Positions 50,875 through 59,611 of a stretch of 64,000 nucleotides of DNA are shown here, piece after piece. Below the pieces are notes generated by a model. It saw only the letters and a list, made by a program, of their open reading frames with translations, was not told where the DNA came from and made no database searches. Made by a program: the position numbers and the translations under genes. The stretch spans positions 58,156-122,155 of the forward strand of contig NZ_KB891887.1 of assembly GCF_000373585.1 (NCBI RefSeq), written 5' to 3'. The stretch's first letter is position 1. Each line of letters begins with the position of its first letter. The stretch is from Streptomyces sp. MspMP-M5. Its GTDB lineage: Bacteria > Actinomycetota > Actinomycetes > Streptomycetales > Streptomycetaceae.

Positions 50875-51639
50875 GTGACGGTGTCGTCCTCGGGTGCCAC
50901 TTCCGGCGCGGAGGTGCTGGAGGTGCGGCGGGTGCGCCTGGTCGAAGTCCCCGCGCCGGGGTTGTCGTCCGACGAACGGCTGGTCATGGACCGTGCCTGG
51001 GACGCGGCGGTGCGGGCCAATCCGAGCCTGTTCGACGGGCCGGTGGTGGCATGTGCGGAGCTGGCACGGGAGGGAGCCGACGGAGTGGTCGTCTCCTGGG
51101 TGCGGACGACCTACCGGCACTACGCCCTGCGCCGGGTCCCGGGCGCCACGGCATGGCTGGCGGGCCTGTTCGTCGCCGTGGTGCAGCCCACGGACGACGG
51201 GCGGGTGGTGGTGGGTCGGCAGTCCTCGTGGACGGCCGCGCCGGGGCGCTGGCAGCTGCCCGGTGGGTCCCTTGAGCCGCCCGCTCCCCATGTGGCGCTC
51301 GATATCGACACGCTCCGTTGGTACGCCGCCCGGGAACTGGCCGAGGAAACCGGGCATGAGGCGGCGCCCGAAGATCTCAGCCTGTGGCTGGTCACGCGCG
51401 GGGTCCGCAGAAGTGTCGGGGTGCTGTTCCGCGCGCCCGTCCGGCCGGCGTCATGGCTGCTCGAACGGCATGCGGCACTGGCCTCGTCGGAGACGGCACA
51501 GGGCCGCGCCCCGGAACTGGACCGGATCGGCCTGGTACGCACGCCGGAGGAGCTGGCGGACCTGGGCGGGCCGTGCGTGGACTATCTGGCGCCGGTGGTC
51601 TGCCGGTACGCGGAGACGGTGTGGGGAGCGGGTGCCTGA
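50875..51639 (+). CDS. NUDIX hydrolase
   Basis: 254 aa, GTG start with GGAGG eight bases upstream. The Nudix region is WQLPGGSLEPPAPHVALDIDTLRWYAARELAEETGHEA (about residues 123-160): the GG...E part and the RELAEETG part are both present but separated by about ten extra residues compared with the canonical GX5EX7REUXEEXGU box. Acts on nucleoside diphosphates linked to another group; substrate unknown. An N-terminal 100-residue extension (VRRVRLVEVPAPGLSSDERLVMDRAWDAAV) is of unknown function. Confidence 0.8.
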   Translation: MTVSSSGATSGAEVLEVRRVRLVEVPAPGLSSDERLVMDRAWDAAVRANPSLFDGPVVACAELAREGADGVVVSWVRTTYRHYALRRVPGATAWLAGLFVAVVQPTDDGRVVVGRQSSWTAAPGRWQLPGGSLEPPAPHVALDIDTLRWYAARELAEETGHEAAPEDLSLWLVTRGVRRSVGVLFRAPVRPASWLLERHAALASSETAQGRAPELDRIGLVRTPEELADLGGPCVDYLAPVVCRYAETVWGAGA

Positions 51640-51868
51640 CGGGTCCCGACAGCGCCGTTGCTTCCCGATGGCGGTGGCGTTCCGTCACCTGACGCTACGT
51701 CAGCCCGGCTTCGCCCGGGCAAGGGCGGCGAGAACTACCCGGCCTCCCTGGGCGGAAGTTGTCCGAGGCAAGGGGATACCGTGTGGAGGTCCGTCGGCCG
51801 TGAAGGCGGCCGGCGGGTGGGCGGCCGCTCGTGGAGCGTCGCCCGGATGCCTGAGGAAAGGTGTGAAG

Positions 51869-52639
51869 ATGACCAACGTGCATGGTGAATCGATCGACCT
51901 CCCCACACCGGACGGGACCGCCGACGCCTATCTCGCCCATCCCGACGACGGCGCTCCGCACCCCGGAGTCCTGCTGTACATGGACGCCTTCGGGGTGCGC
52001 CCCACGTTGCAGGAGATGGCCCGGCGCCTGGCCGGACACGGTTACACGGTCCTGGTGCCCAATGTCGTCCACCGCGCCGGGCGCGCACCGGTGGTGGAGC
52101 TGCCGGAACACATCGACGTGGCCGAGCGGCCCGAGATCTTCGCCAAGCTCAGCCCGATCCTGCAGGCCCTCACCCCGGACATGGCGATGCGGGACGCCGG
52201 TGCCTACCTCGACTGGCTGGCCGCGTCTCCCCTGGTCACGGACGGTCCGGTGGGCACCACCGGTTACTGCATGGGTGGTGTGCTCGCCATCCGTACCGCC
52301 GCGGCGTACCCGGACCGGATCGCGGCCGCGGCCGCCTTCCACGCCGGCCGGGTGGTCACCGATGCCGAGGACAGTCCGCACCGGCTCGCCGACCGCATCA
52401 CGGCGGAGCTGTACTTCGGTCACGCCGACGAGGACGCGTCGATGACGGCCGAGCAGATCAAGACACTGGAGCAGACACTGGACGCCGCCGGGGTGCGGTA
52501 CCGCAGCGAGCTGTACGAGGGCGCCCACCACGGGTACACGCAGGTGGACACCGCCGCGTACCACGCCGAGGCGGCCGAGCGGCACTGGCGGGCATTGCTG
52601 GAGCTCTTCGGCCGGACGCTCGGAGGCACCCAGGACTGA
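51869..52639 (+). CDS. Dienelactone hydrolase family protein
   Basis: 256 aa. Classic dienelactone hydrolase: LPTPDGTADAYLAHPDDGAPHPGVLLYMDAFGVRPTLQEMARRLAGHGYTVLVPN, Cys nucleophile C134 in TTGYCMGGVLA, Asp in GHADEDASM and His in EGAHHGYTQ. RBS GGAAAGG before ATG 51869. Followed by a strong hairpin terminator. Second member of this family in the window, not closely similar to the one at 35333. Confidence 0.92.
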   Translation: MTNVHGESIDLPTPDGTADAYLAHPDDGAPHPGVLLYMDAFGVRPTLQEMARRLAGHGYTVLVPNVVHRAGRAPVVELPEHIDVAERPEIFAKLSPILQALTPDMAMRDAGAYLDWLAASPLVTDGPVGTTGYCMGGVLAIRTAAAYPDRIAAAAAFHAGRVVTDAEDSPHRLADRITAELYFGHADEDASMTAEQIKTLEQTLDAAGVRYRSELYEGAHHGYTQVDTAAYHAEAAERHWRALLELFGRTLGGTQD

Positions 52640-52668
52640 GGCGCCCAGAACCGAGACGCCGAGAACGA

Positions 52669-52703
52669 GGCAGGCGGCCGTCCGAAGCGAACGGCCGCCT
52701 GCT
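52669..52703 (+). terminator. Hairpin terminator after dienelactone hydrolase
   Basis: Perfect 11-bp stem CAGGCGGCCGT / ACGGCCGCCTG (13 with flanking pairs), 9-nt loop, followed by CTT; 30 bp after the stop. Confidence 0.75.
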
Positions 52704-53122
52704 TCAGCGACCGGTCCCGGTCGTCCGCGGCGCGGGCGGCGATGACGTTGAGGTAGGGGCGGGTCTCGGGGCTGTGTGGATCGTCCTTGAACAGGGCGGT
52801 CTCCGCGCCGATGCCGGAGAGGGCGGCGACGCCGTCGTTGATGACCGCGGCGTCCACGTCGGCGAGCAGCCGGGGCGTCTGCTGGGCGTTGACGGGGGGC
52901 GAAACACAGGTGGTGGGGGTTGGCGCTGATGTCGTCGGCGGTGGCGTAGAGGCCGGTGCCCGGCTTCAGTTCGCTCCGCTTGGCGCGGGCCGGCAGTCGC
53001 AGGGCACGGCCTTCGTCGGCGGGGTCGTTGGGGTGGGCGATGCGTGCGCCGTCCGGGAGGTCGGCGAGCCGCTTGGCCTTGTTGGCGTACAGGCCCATGG
53101 GGACGACGGTGGTGGGGGCGAG
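52700..53122 (-). pseudogene. Decayed MetQ/NlpA-type ABC transporter substrate-binding protein
   Basis: Reading leftwards, LAPTTVVPMGLYANKAKRLADLPDGARIAHPNDPADEGRALRL and TADDISANPHHL match MetQ lipoproteins (methionine uptake). The frame then shifts at or near a run of six G at 52894-52899, and continues as VNAQQTPRLLADVDAAVINDGVAALSGIGAETALFKDD and RPYLNVIAARAADD, the MetQ ligand-binding end. Upstream of the fragment the same frame has TAG stops at 53123, 53147 and beyond, and the signal peptide and lipobox are gone. No start codon, RBS or intact partner ATPase/permease is nearby, so it is a remnant. Confidence 0.7.
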
Positions 53123-53204
53123 CTACACGATGTCGGTGTTCGCCACCTACGGTGCGACCGGCCTCGGGAGCGAACAGCCCTACGAGGCGGGCCGGTTGAA
53201 GTGA
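53115..53204 (+). pseudogene. Possible C-terminal fragment of another gene
   Basis: A 29-codon stretch ending in TGA at 53204 reads SYTMSVFATYGATGLGSEQP and onward with strong Streptomyces codon bias, whereas the opposite strand (the metQ remnant frame) has stops here. It has no start of its own and abuts the metQ remnant, suggesting a junction of two broken genes. Family not recognised; weak evidence. Confidence 0.3.
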
Positions 53205-53243
53205 ACCACCCCCGTGGCACGCGTAGTACCGGCGCTGCCGCCG

Positions 53244-53690
53244 TCAGCTCCAGAGCTGTGTGGTGACGACGCGGGGCGTGCCGGCCGGCCGGTCGGCGGG
53301 GTAGGTCAACGTCACCCGGGTGTAGTGCCGCTGCCCGGAGTGCCCGGGCCGGACCTGCGGGTTGTCGAGACGCACCCGGACCGGGTAGCCGTGGAAGTGG
53401 CCTGCCGCGCAGTACGGCAGGCAGTCGTTGACCATGTCCGTGCCGACCGCCACTGCGGACTCGGACGTCCAGTGCGACCAACGCAGGGACTTCAGGACGT
53501 TGTTGCCGTCGCCGCAGGCGAGGATGAAGGTGCCGGGGCGCTCCTGGGCCTGCCCGGCACAGTCGACGACCGCCACGCGGCCGGTGGTGGGCGGCGTGGC
53601 GGCCGCGGAGACGGAGGCCGGTGCGGTGGCCGCCGCCAGCGCCGCCCCGGCACAGACCATGAGTGCTGCCGTTGCCCTGTGAACTCGCAT
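53244..53690 (-). CDS. Small secreted protein (hypothetical)
   Basis: 148 aa. Signal peptide MRVHRATAALMVCAGAALAAATAPASVSAAA. The mature part has two Cys pairs (VDCAG / LACGDGNN and NDCLPYCAAGHF), a conserved-looking ACGDGNNVLKSLRWSHWTSESAVAVGT core, and ends YTRVTLTYPADRPAGTPRVVTTQLW. It resembles secreted Streptomyces beta-sandwich proteins of unknown function. Confidence 0.75.
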   Translation of the reverse strand: MRVHRATAALMVCAGAALAAATAPASVSAAATPPTTGRVAVVDCAGQAQERPGTFILACGDGNNVLKSLRWSHWTSESAVAVGTDMVNDCLPYCAAGHFHGYPVRVRLDNPQVRPGHSGQRHYTRVTLTYPADRPAGTPRVVTTQLWS

Positions 53691-54005
53691 AACCGCTCCT
53701 CAGCCGCTTCGCACGGGTGGACCTAGGACACCGGCTGCGACGCAGGGTGCGGTCGCCGTCACGGCCCGAACACGTCCCCGCGGGGCTGTCGCTGCCTCTC
53801 TCTGCGGAGCAGGCTACGACCGCCGGACCCGGCGGCGCCACCCGGACCGGCCGGACCTGGCGCCCTTCCGCAGCGTGCGCCGCCAACCACCCAGCGTGCC
53901 CGGTCACATAGTGCCCACGCCGTCACCCTCTCGGGCACGGCCGGCTTCCTCCCGATCGTCCCGGGGCGACGCACCGCCGCGGAAGCCGACCGCAGCCCCG
54001 GCCGC
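53691..54005. other. Intergenic region without convincing gene
   Basis: 315 bp upstream of the secreted protein and downstream of the aminotransferase, both on the minus strand. Presumably carries the promoter of the secreted protein; frames have no RBS or motif. Confidence 0.45.
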
Positions 54006-55295
54006 TCAGGCCGGCATGTCGGGGGACGCCAACAGCCGCTCCACCGCGGCGAGTTCGACGCACAGGGCCAGGCCCTCCAGCGCGTCGAGCAGTTCGTCGG
54101 GGCCGGGGTAGCTGGGCGCGAGGCGGATGTTGCGGTCCCGGGGGTCCCTGCCGCGCGGGAAGGTGGCTCCGGCGGGCGTCAGCGCGATGCCCGCGTCGCC
54201 GGCCAGCTCCACCACGCGCGCCGCGCAGCCGTCCGGAACGTCCAGGCTCACGAAGTAGCCGCCCCGGGGCCGGGTCCAGGAGGCGATCCCGGTGCCGCCG
54301 AGCCGCTTCTCCAGCACGGTGTCGACCAGCTCGAACTTGGGCCGCAGCACGGCGGCGTGCCGGTCCATATGGGCGTCCACGGCGGACGCGTCGGGCAGGA
54401 AGCGGGCGTACCGCAGCTGGTTGACCTTGTCGGGTCCGATGGTCCGCTTCGAGAGGTGGCCGAGCAGCCAGGAGACGTTGGCGGGCGAGGATCCGAAGAA
54501 GGCGACGCCGCTGCCGGCCATGGTGATCTTCGATGTCGAGCCGAAGACGAACGCCCGGTCGGGGTGGCCGTGCTCGGCGCACAGGCCGAGGATGTCGGCG
54601 AGGGGCTCGTCCTCGCCCGTCACGCGGTGCACGGCGTAGGCGTTGTCCCAGAATATGCGGAAGTCGGGGGCGGCGGTCTCCATCGCGGCCAGGCGCCGCA
54701 CCGTCTCGGCGGAGTAGGTGACCGCCGTGGGGTTGCTGTACTTCGGCACGCACCAGATGCCCTTGACCCGCTCGTCGGCGACGAGGCGTTCGACCTCGTC
54801 CAGGTCCGGGCCGGTCCCGGTCATCGGCACCGGGATCATGTCGATGCCGAGCTTCTCGCAGAGCGCGAAGTGCCGGTCGTAGCCGGGCACCGGGCACAGT
54901 ACGGCCGTGCGGCCCTCCCTCGGCCAGGGCGCGGTGGACCCCGGTACGCCGAACAGCACGGCGTCCACCATGCACTCGTACATCAGCTCAAGGCTGGAGT
55001 TGCCGAAGGCCACCAGCTGCTCGGCCGGCACCTGGAGCGGCCCGGAGAAGGTGGCCCGCAGTTCCGGCAGACCGTGCAGACCACCGTAGTTGCGACAGTC
55101 CGTACCGTCCTGGGCAGTGTGGTTGTCTTCACCGGGCAGCCCCAACAGGGGCTTCGACAGGTCCAGTTGCTCGGCGGACGGCTTGCCGCGGGTCAGGTCC
55201 AGGCGCAGGCCCCGGTCCTTGAGGCGCCGGTGCTCGTCGCGGAGCGCGGTGCGCCGCTCGGACAGCTCGGCGTGCGTGAGTGCGGTCAGTTCCAT
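54006..55295 (-). CDS. Class I aminotransferase (aspartate aminotransferase type Ic)
   Basis: 429 aa PLP enzyme. Landmarks: LDLTRGKPSAEQLDLSKPLLGLPG, FGNSSLELMYECMVDAVLFG, CPVPGYDRHFALCEKLGIDMIPVPM, WCVPKYSNPTAVTYS (PLP-contacting Asn and Tyr), IFWDNAYAVHRV (Asp) and the Schiff-base Lys in FGSTSKITMAGSG at about residue 253; substrate-carboxylate Arg in NIRLAPSYP. The pattern matches the MocR-like aspartate aminotransferase group of actinobacteria such as Corynebacterium AspT. Start ATG 55295 follows GAGGA inside a CCTCGTCC repeat. Confidence 0.9.
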   Translation of the reverse strand: MELTALTHAELSERRTALRDEHRRLKDRGLRLDLTRGKPSAEQLDLSKPLLGLPGEDNHTAQDGTDCRNYGGLHGLPELRATFSGPLQVPAEQLVAFGNSSLELMYECMVDAVLFGVPGSTAPWPREGRTAVLCPVPGYDRHFALCEKLGIDMIPVPMTGTGPDLDEVERLVADERVKGIWCVPKYSNPTAVTYSAETVRRLAAMETAAPDFRIFWDNAYAVHRVTGEDEPLADILGLCAEHGHPDRAFVFGSTSKITMAGSGVAFFGSSPANVSWLLGHLSKRTIGPDKVNQLRYARFLPDASAVDAHMDRHAAVLRPKFELVDTVLEKRLGGTGIASWTRPRGGYFVSLDVPDGCAARVVELAGDAGIALTPAGATFPRGRDPRDRNIRLAPSYPGPDELLDALEGLALCVELAAVERLLASPDMPA

Positions 55296-56170
55296 TCCTC
55301 GTCCTTCCTCGTCCCTTTTCGTCCGTCCTCGGTCCGCCGTCGGCCGCGGCGGGCGCGGGGCAGCGCCCACCGTAGCCGAGCGGATCCTGACCACCTGCCC
55401 ATTTCCGCACGTCCGATGCGGACCGGATGCCTGGCGCGGTGTGGCGGGGCAGACACCCGGCCCGCTGCAATCACACCGCGACGGTCAGGCCCGCGCGGCC
55501 CGAGTCCATGATGTGGACGTCAAGGCGTCACGCAGGGCGGCCCGCCAGTGTGCGGTGGTGCGGCGGGCCAGTCCTGTATGCGGTGCGTTGGCGAGGTTGC
55601 CGCCCGCCAGGCCGCACGGCACCGGAAATGGCTCCCGCACCACACCTCGCTGCGCGCGGAACTCGCCCCCGCAAAGGAATCACGGGAGCGGTCCCGAGCC
55701 CGATTGCTGCGCCTCGGCATACTGCACGAATGCGCCCATGCCGAGTTCTGGTGATCGATCGCCCGCCGATCCGGACCGACTGGACGATCCCCTTTCCTGA
55801 ACCGCCACCGCACGAAATTCGCGAGCCGGTCGTACCACCATTGCCGACCGCTATCACCATTTACGGGAAATCGAGACACGGCGATGCGATTAACAACACT
55901 CCCCCGAATTCGCCGCGGAGCGTCGCCATTGCCTTCCCCACCAGGCAGCAACTACCCCGCGTGACACCGCAGTCGCCGCCAGAGAGGGCGGAAGAGTCCG
56001 GTCCGGGCGGGGCGAACAGCGGTAGCATCTCCTGTAGAGGGTGACTCAATTCTGTCGCCACACTCCGGGAGTTGGCGCAGGGCGAGCGGCTCGGCGATCC
56101 GCTTCCCCCTTTCTCTCCGTGTCTCTCCGCTTCGCTCCGTGCGCCTCCCGGCCCTCGGATGGAGAGCACC
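55296..56170. other. Long intergenic region without convincing gene
   Basis: About 870 bp. 55780-55930 is unusually AT-rich for the window and looks non-coding. A plus-strand frame at 55548-55754 (LRAELAPAKESRERSRARLL) and its minus-strand counterparts have no RBS. The promoter and leader of the DUF6424 gene are expected near 55950-56170. Confidence 0.5.
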
Positions 56171-57049
56171 ATGAAGACCCCCACAGGGAACCAATCCAGC
56201 ACAGGGAACCAAACCACGGCAGGGAACCAAAACCAAACCGCAGCGGATTCCCACACCGAGCACGAAAACCACCCATGGACGATATCCGTGGCGGACCACC
56301 CCCAGCGCACCGACAGCCCGCGCTACAAAGCCAGTCGCACGTTGATGCACAAGCTCGTCGACACCACCGGTGACTGGACGTTCTCCCCCGGTCCGTATCA
56401 GGACCACCACGGCGGCGGTGTCTGGGTCAAGGACCACAACGGGTGGATGTGCCTGTTCCTGCCGCTGGGCATCGAGTGGTCGGCGCAGTTCTGCGCGGAC
56501 CCGGCGAAGGTCGACCAGGTCCGCCAGTTCGCGGCCCGGGTGGTCGCGGCGTTCCCCGACACGCTGCCCGGCTATGCGTCGTTCGACTACCACGACGGCG
56601 AGGAACTCCTGAACACGCCGATCCAGTCCGCCGAACAGGTCGCCAACTGGACGGACTCGATATTCAACGCCTCGGTGCCGCTGCCTGCCGGGACCCACTC
56701 CGGAGTGCTTCCGACGGCGGCCGGCTACCACCACTACCCGAAGCCGATCGTGGACATCGACTACTTCCGCTTCGACGACTTCAACCTGTTCGTCGAGGAC
56801 GGCAACGGCCTGTCGGTGGCGGTCGTCCCCGTCGCCCCGCGCGGTTCCGGCGACGGCCGGGTGCGGGTGCTGGCCGCCCACCCCGACTCGCCGTACGCCA
56901 AGCGCCTGGTCACTCCCAGCGGCGGGCACCGCCCTGAGATGACCGGCGAAACCGAGGGCCCGGCCGTCAAGGCGGACGGTGCGGTCCTCCCCGCCGGCGA
57001 CGCACTGGCCCAACAGGCATTCCGCCTGCAGCAGCCCATGCCCGCATAG
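56171..57049 (+). CDS. DUF6424 family protein
   Basis: 292 aa from ATG 56171 with GGAGAG just upstream. Core: HPWTISVADHPQRTDSPRYKASRTLMHKLVDTT, DHHGGGVWVKDHNGWMCLFLPLGIEWSAQFCADPAKVDQVRQFAARVVAAFPDTLPGY, and NTPIQSAEQVANWTDSIFNASVPLPAGTHSGVLP, the DUF6424 pattern. Function unknown; cytoplasmic. The N-terminal TGNQSSTGNQTTAGNQ is encoded by three copies of CAGGGAACCAA. Confidence 0.8.
   Translation: MKTPTGNQSSTGNQTTAGNQNQTAADSHTEHENHPWTISVADHPQRTDSPRYKASRTLMHKLVDTTGDWTFSPGPYQDHHGGGVWVKDHNGWMCLFLPLGIEWSAQFCADPAKVDQVRQFAARVVAAFPDTLPGYASFDYHDGEELLNTPIQSAEQVANWTDSIFNASVPLPAGTHSGVLPTAAGYHHYPKPIVDIDYFRFDDFNLFVEDGNGLSVAVVPVAPRGSGDGRVRVLAAHPDSPYAKRLVTPSGGHRPEMTGETEGPAVKADGAVLPAGDALAQQAFRLQQPMPA
56178..56240. 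repeat. CAGGGAACCAA repeated three times inside the DUF6424 N-terminus
   Basis: Three copies of CAGGGAACCAA with 7-8 bp spacers encode a (T/A)GNQ repeat directly after the start codon. Confidence 0.85.
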
Positions 57050-57112
57050 CACCACCCAGGGGTCCGAACGACCCACGCAAGGGCCGTGATCCGCGCAAGG
57101 GCCCGTACGCAA

Positions 57113-57146
57113 CCGCCGGCGAGCCCCCAGTAGGCCCCGCCGGCGG
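57113..57146. terminator. Bidirectional hairpin
   Basis: CCGCCGGC at 57113-57120 pairs with GCCGGCGG at 57139-57146 (8 bp perfect, 18-nt loop), between the convergent DUF6424 and small secreted protein genes. Confidence 0.55.
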
Positions 57147-57170
57147 ATGATCGATCGTGGTGTCTGCGGC

Positions 57171-57518
57171 TCAGTCGGCGTCGACGCGGAGGGAGCCGAA
57201 GCGCTTCAGCTTCTTGTGCGTGCCGGGGCCGAGTTCGGCCACCGGCTTTCCGGCACAGTGCCGCCCGGCGTAGAAGTGGGCGGTCTTGCGGACCAGGGAG
57301 AGGTTGGAGGTCAGGCCCTTGCCGGCGATGGTGTAACACTGGCCGGGCTCGGGCTGCTTGAGGACATCTGCCTTCCCGTCCAGGTGGGTGTAGGTGATCA
57401 TGCCGAGGTCGGCCGCACCGGCGGCCGCCGCCGACATCATGACCGCGCCGACCGCGAGCGAGAGCGCCGCGCGCACACGTCCGCGCAGACGTCGACCACC
57501 ACGTACGACTGAGTTCAT
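57171..57518 (-). CDS. Small secreted protein (hypothetical)
   Basis: 115 aa from ATG 57518 (RBS GGAG). Basic n-region and hydrophobic core SVVRGGRRLRGRVRAALSLAVGAVMMSAAAAGAA form a signal peptide. The mature 80 residues hold one Cys pair (GQCYTIAGKGLTSNLSLVRKTAHFYAGRHCAGKPVAELGPG). No family recognised; similar small beta-rich exported proteins are common in Streptomyces. Confidence 0.7.
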   Translation of the reverse strand: MNSVVRGGRRLRGRVRAALSLAVGAVMMSAAAAGAADLGMITYTHLDGKADVLKQPEPGQCYTIAGKGLTSNLSLVRKTAHFYAGRHCAGKPVAELGPGTHKKLKRFGSLRVDAD

Positions 57519-57687
57519 CAGGGGCTCCAGTTGAGGGGGGAGCGGGTTGTCGACGAGTCCAACGACGGACCGGCCGCACCGTGACGGCTGCCGTGTCAAC
57601 TCACCCGCTCCGCACTCCTCCACCGCCCCGCTCCGCCGACCTGCGTCGGAGGCTGCACGTCCGGGTCACGCCCGGGTCACCCCCGGG

Positions 57688-58392
57688 TCACGTCCGCACC
57701 GCGTCGTGCGCCACGCGGACCGGCGCCTCGGAGGCGACCGGCGGCCGCAGGCCGAACAGCGGGACGCCGTACCGGTCACGGAAGACACGGTTGCGGCGCA
57801 CCGTCAGTGCCACCATCGCGCCGAGAATCGCAAAGGACTGGATCTTGCCGATCACCGGCACCAGGTCCACCGGCAGTGCCAGTGCGGCCACCGTGCTCAA
57901 CGCGGCATCGAGCAGTTGGGCGCCGCCCCACAGCATGGTCAGCCCCCGCAACGCCGCCCGGAACTCCGGGAGTTCATGCCAGGCGCGCTCGGCCGCCGAC
58001 TTGCCCGCGGAGCCTGCCAGTCGGCGCCCGAAGTGGTACGCGAAGGGCCGGGCGGCGAACAGGCTGCTCAGGATCCACAGCCCCAGAACGGCGGGGAGGG
58101 CCGCATCCTTCAGCAGCAGGAGCCGGGGGCTGCCGCCGATCGCCGACAGTCCCGCGGACACCGTCAGCAGCGCCACCACGAGAAGATCGAAGACGTCGAC
58201 GCGACGGCGCACCAGGGCGGTGACCAGTGCATGCACGGCCGGGAGCACACCGCTCAGCAACAGCGCCTGCCACTGGGTGACGTCCTGCGCCCGCAGCACG
58301 TAGTACAGGACAAGCGGTAGCACGATGTTGACGGTCAGCGGTACGCCCAGGGCGCGCCCCCGCTGCGCGCCCTGCCTGTCCTCGGTTTCCAC
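57688..58392 (-). CDS. VC0807-like integral membrane protein
   Basis: 234 aa from GTG 58392, chosen for GGAGG five bases upstream. Six or so helices: PLTVNIVLPLVLYYVLRAQDVTQWQALLLSGVLPAVHALVTALVRRRVDVFDLLVVALLTVSAGLSAIGGSPRLLLLKDAALPAVLGLWILSSLFAARPFAYHFGRRL, the VC0807 pattern. Function unknown. The conserved SPRLLLLKD resembles the family loop. Confidence 0.8.
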   Translation of the reverse strand: METEDRQGAQRGRALGVPLTVNIVLPLVLYYVLRAQDVTQWQALLLSGVLPAVHALVTALVRRRVDVFDLLVVALLTVSAGLSAIGGSPRLLLLKDAALPAVLGLWILSSLFAARPFAYHFGRRLAGSAGKSAAERAWHELPEFRAALRGLTMLWGGAQLLDAALSTVAALALPVDLVPVIGKIQSFAILGAMVALTVRRNRVFRDRYGVPLFGLRPPVASEAPVRVAHDAVRT

Positions 58393-58569
58393 GACGGCCT
58401 CCAACGGTCCGGCGCCGGGCGGTCCGGCGCTTCGGTGACCTGTACCGACGCTAGGAGCCGGGCGGGTGGAGAGGCATCGGCCCGCGGGCCGGACTCGTCG
58501 GACCGGGCCTCCACCCGCCCGCTCCACCGCCGGGTGGAGAACCGCCGGGCCCGGGGCGGCGGGTGCCGG

Positions 58570-59502
58570 TCAGCCCTCACCGCCCTTCTTCATCAGTTCC
58601 AGCAGGCTGGAGAAGCTGTCCCCGCCGTGTCCGGCCTGGACGCCGCGCCGGAAGAGTTCGACGACGGTGGCGGGCAGCGCGGTGTCGACGCCCGCGTCGG
58701 CGTTGGTGTGCAGGACGTGTTCGACGCTGGCCAGGCCCATGGCCAGGCGGTCCACGTCGCCCTGGTGCCGGCCCGCGTCGATGCGCTCGGCGTAGAAGGC
58801 GAAGAAGCCCGGCAGGGACTGCGCGGTCTCGGTGGCGTGCGGGAGGATCTCGGACGCGGGGAGACCGTTGGCTTCGGCGAGGGCGAGGGCCTGCCAGTAG
58901 CCGAGCATGGAGGTCCAGAACATCACCATGCCGATCTGGTAGTACAGCGCCGCGAGTCCGGGGTCCTCGCCCCGGTAGTCGGTCCTGCCGGTCACCACTT
59001 CGAGCACGGGTCGGTGGGCGTCGAACACCGCGCGCGGTCCGCTGTAGAAGGTGGCGGACTCCGGGCGGCCGATCCCGGACGGCGGGACGGTGACGCCGCC
59101 GGTGAGCTGGACGGCTCCGTGGCCGGCGGCCCAGCGGGCGGCGGCCCGGGCCTTCTCGGGCGTGTCCGAGCTGAGGTTGACCAGCACCCGGCCCGCCAAC
59201 GCGGCGGCGGCCGGCTCCAGTACGGCGTACATCGCCGCGTAGTCCGTGAGGCTGAGGATGACCAGCTCGTTGGCGGCGAGGGCCTCGGCCACACCCGGTG
59301 CGAGGGTCGCACCACGGGCCACCAGGGCGTCGGCGCGGGCGGCCGTGCGGTTCCAGACGGTGACCTCGTAGCCCTGGTCCAGATAGGCGCCGGCCATCGC
59401 CTGCCCCATCGGCCCGAGGCCGATGACGGTGACCGACCGCCGGTCGGCGGCCACGCCCGTCGCGGTGTGCACGCCGGTGCCGGTGCTCATGTTGGTGCTC
59501 AT
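58570..59502 (-). CDS. Imine reductase-like NAD(P)-dependent oxidoreductase
   Basis: 310 aa, beta-hydroxyacid dehydrogenase superfamily. Rossmann motif VTVIGLGPMGQAMAGAYLDQGYEVTVWNRT with NRT indicating NADPH preference, then LVNLSSDTPEKARAAARWAAGHG and EDPGLAALYYQIGMVMFWTSMLGYWQAL, the IRED segment containing the usual active-site position 187 region. Likely reduces a cyclic imine. Divergent from a TetR gene with two operator copies between them, so probably repressed by it. Confidence 0.85.
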   Translation of the reverse strand: MSTNMSTGTGVHTATGVAADRRSVTVIGLGPMGQAMAGAYLDQGYEVTVWNRTAARADALVARGATLAPGVAEALAANELVILSLTDYAAMYAVLEPAAAALAGRVLVNLSSDTPEKARAAARWAAGHGAVQLTGGVTVPPSGIGRPESATFYSGPRAVFDAHRPVLEVVTGRTDYRGEDPGLAALYYQIGMVMFWTSMLGYWQALALAEANGLPASEILPHATETAQSLPGFFAFYAERIDAGRHQGDVDRLAMGLASVEHVLHTNADAGVDTALPATVVELFRRGVQAGHGGDSFSSLLELMKKGGEG

Positions 59503-59522
59503 GGGAAATCCTTCCGCCCCTC

Positions 59523-59593
59523 ACTAAAACGAACGCTCTACTTAGCGCGTACCGAGAACGTACCACACCACTAGAACGAGCGCTCTACTCAGC
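59523..59593. promoter_or_regulatory. Two 24-bp direct operator repeats (TetR)
   Basis: ACTAAAACGAACGCTCTACT at 59523 and ACTAGAACGAGCGCTCTACT at 59570, each followed by a matching T/C-AGC end; 24 bp each, 47 bp apart, differing at three positions. The centre AACG(A)GCGCTCT is partly palindromic. They lie just upstream of both divergent starts, so the TetR protein can repress the imine reductase and itself. Confidence 0.75.
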
Positions 59594-59611
59594 AGTCGGT
59601 ACGGTGGCACC

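Noticed and set aside
50415..51275. 286-codon plus-strand frame before the Nudix gene
   Set aside because: Pro/His/Arg-rich without motifs, overlaps the terminator of the H1-like gene and the Nudix gene in another frame.
51695..53098. 467-codon minus-strand frame as one gene
   Set aside because: Only its first 65 codons are protein-like (MetQ remnant); the rest is antisense to dienelactone hydrolase.
55548..55754. 68-codon plus-strand frame that loosely resembles a transposase or helical fragment
   Set aside because: No ribosome binding site, no family motif, surrounded by non-coding composition.
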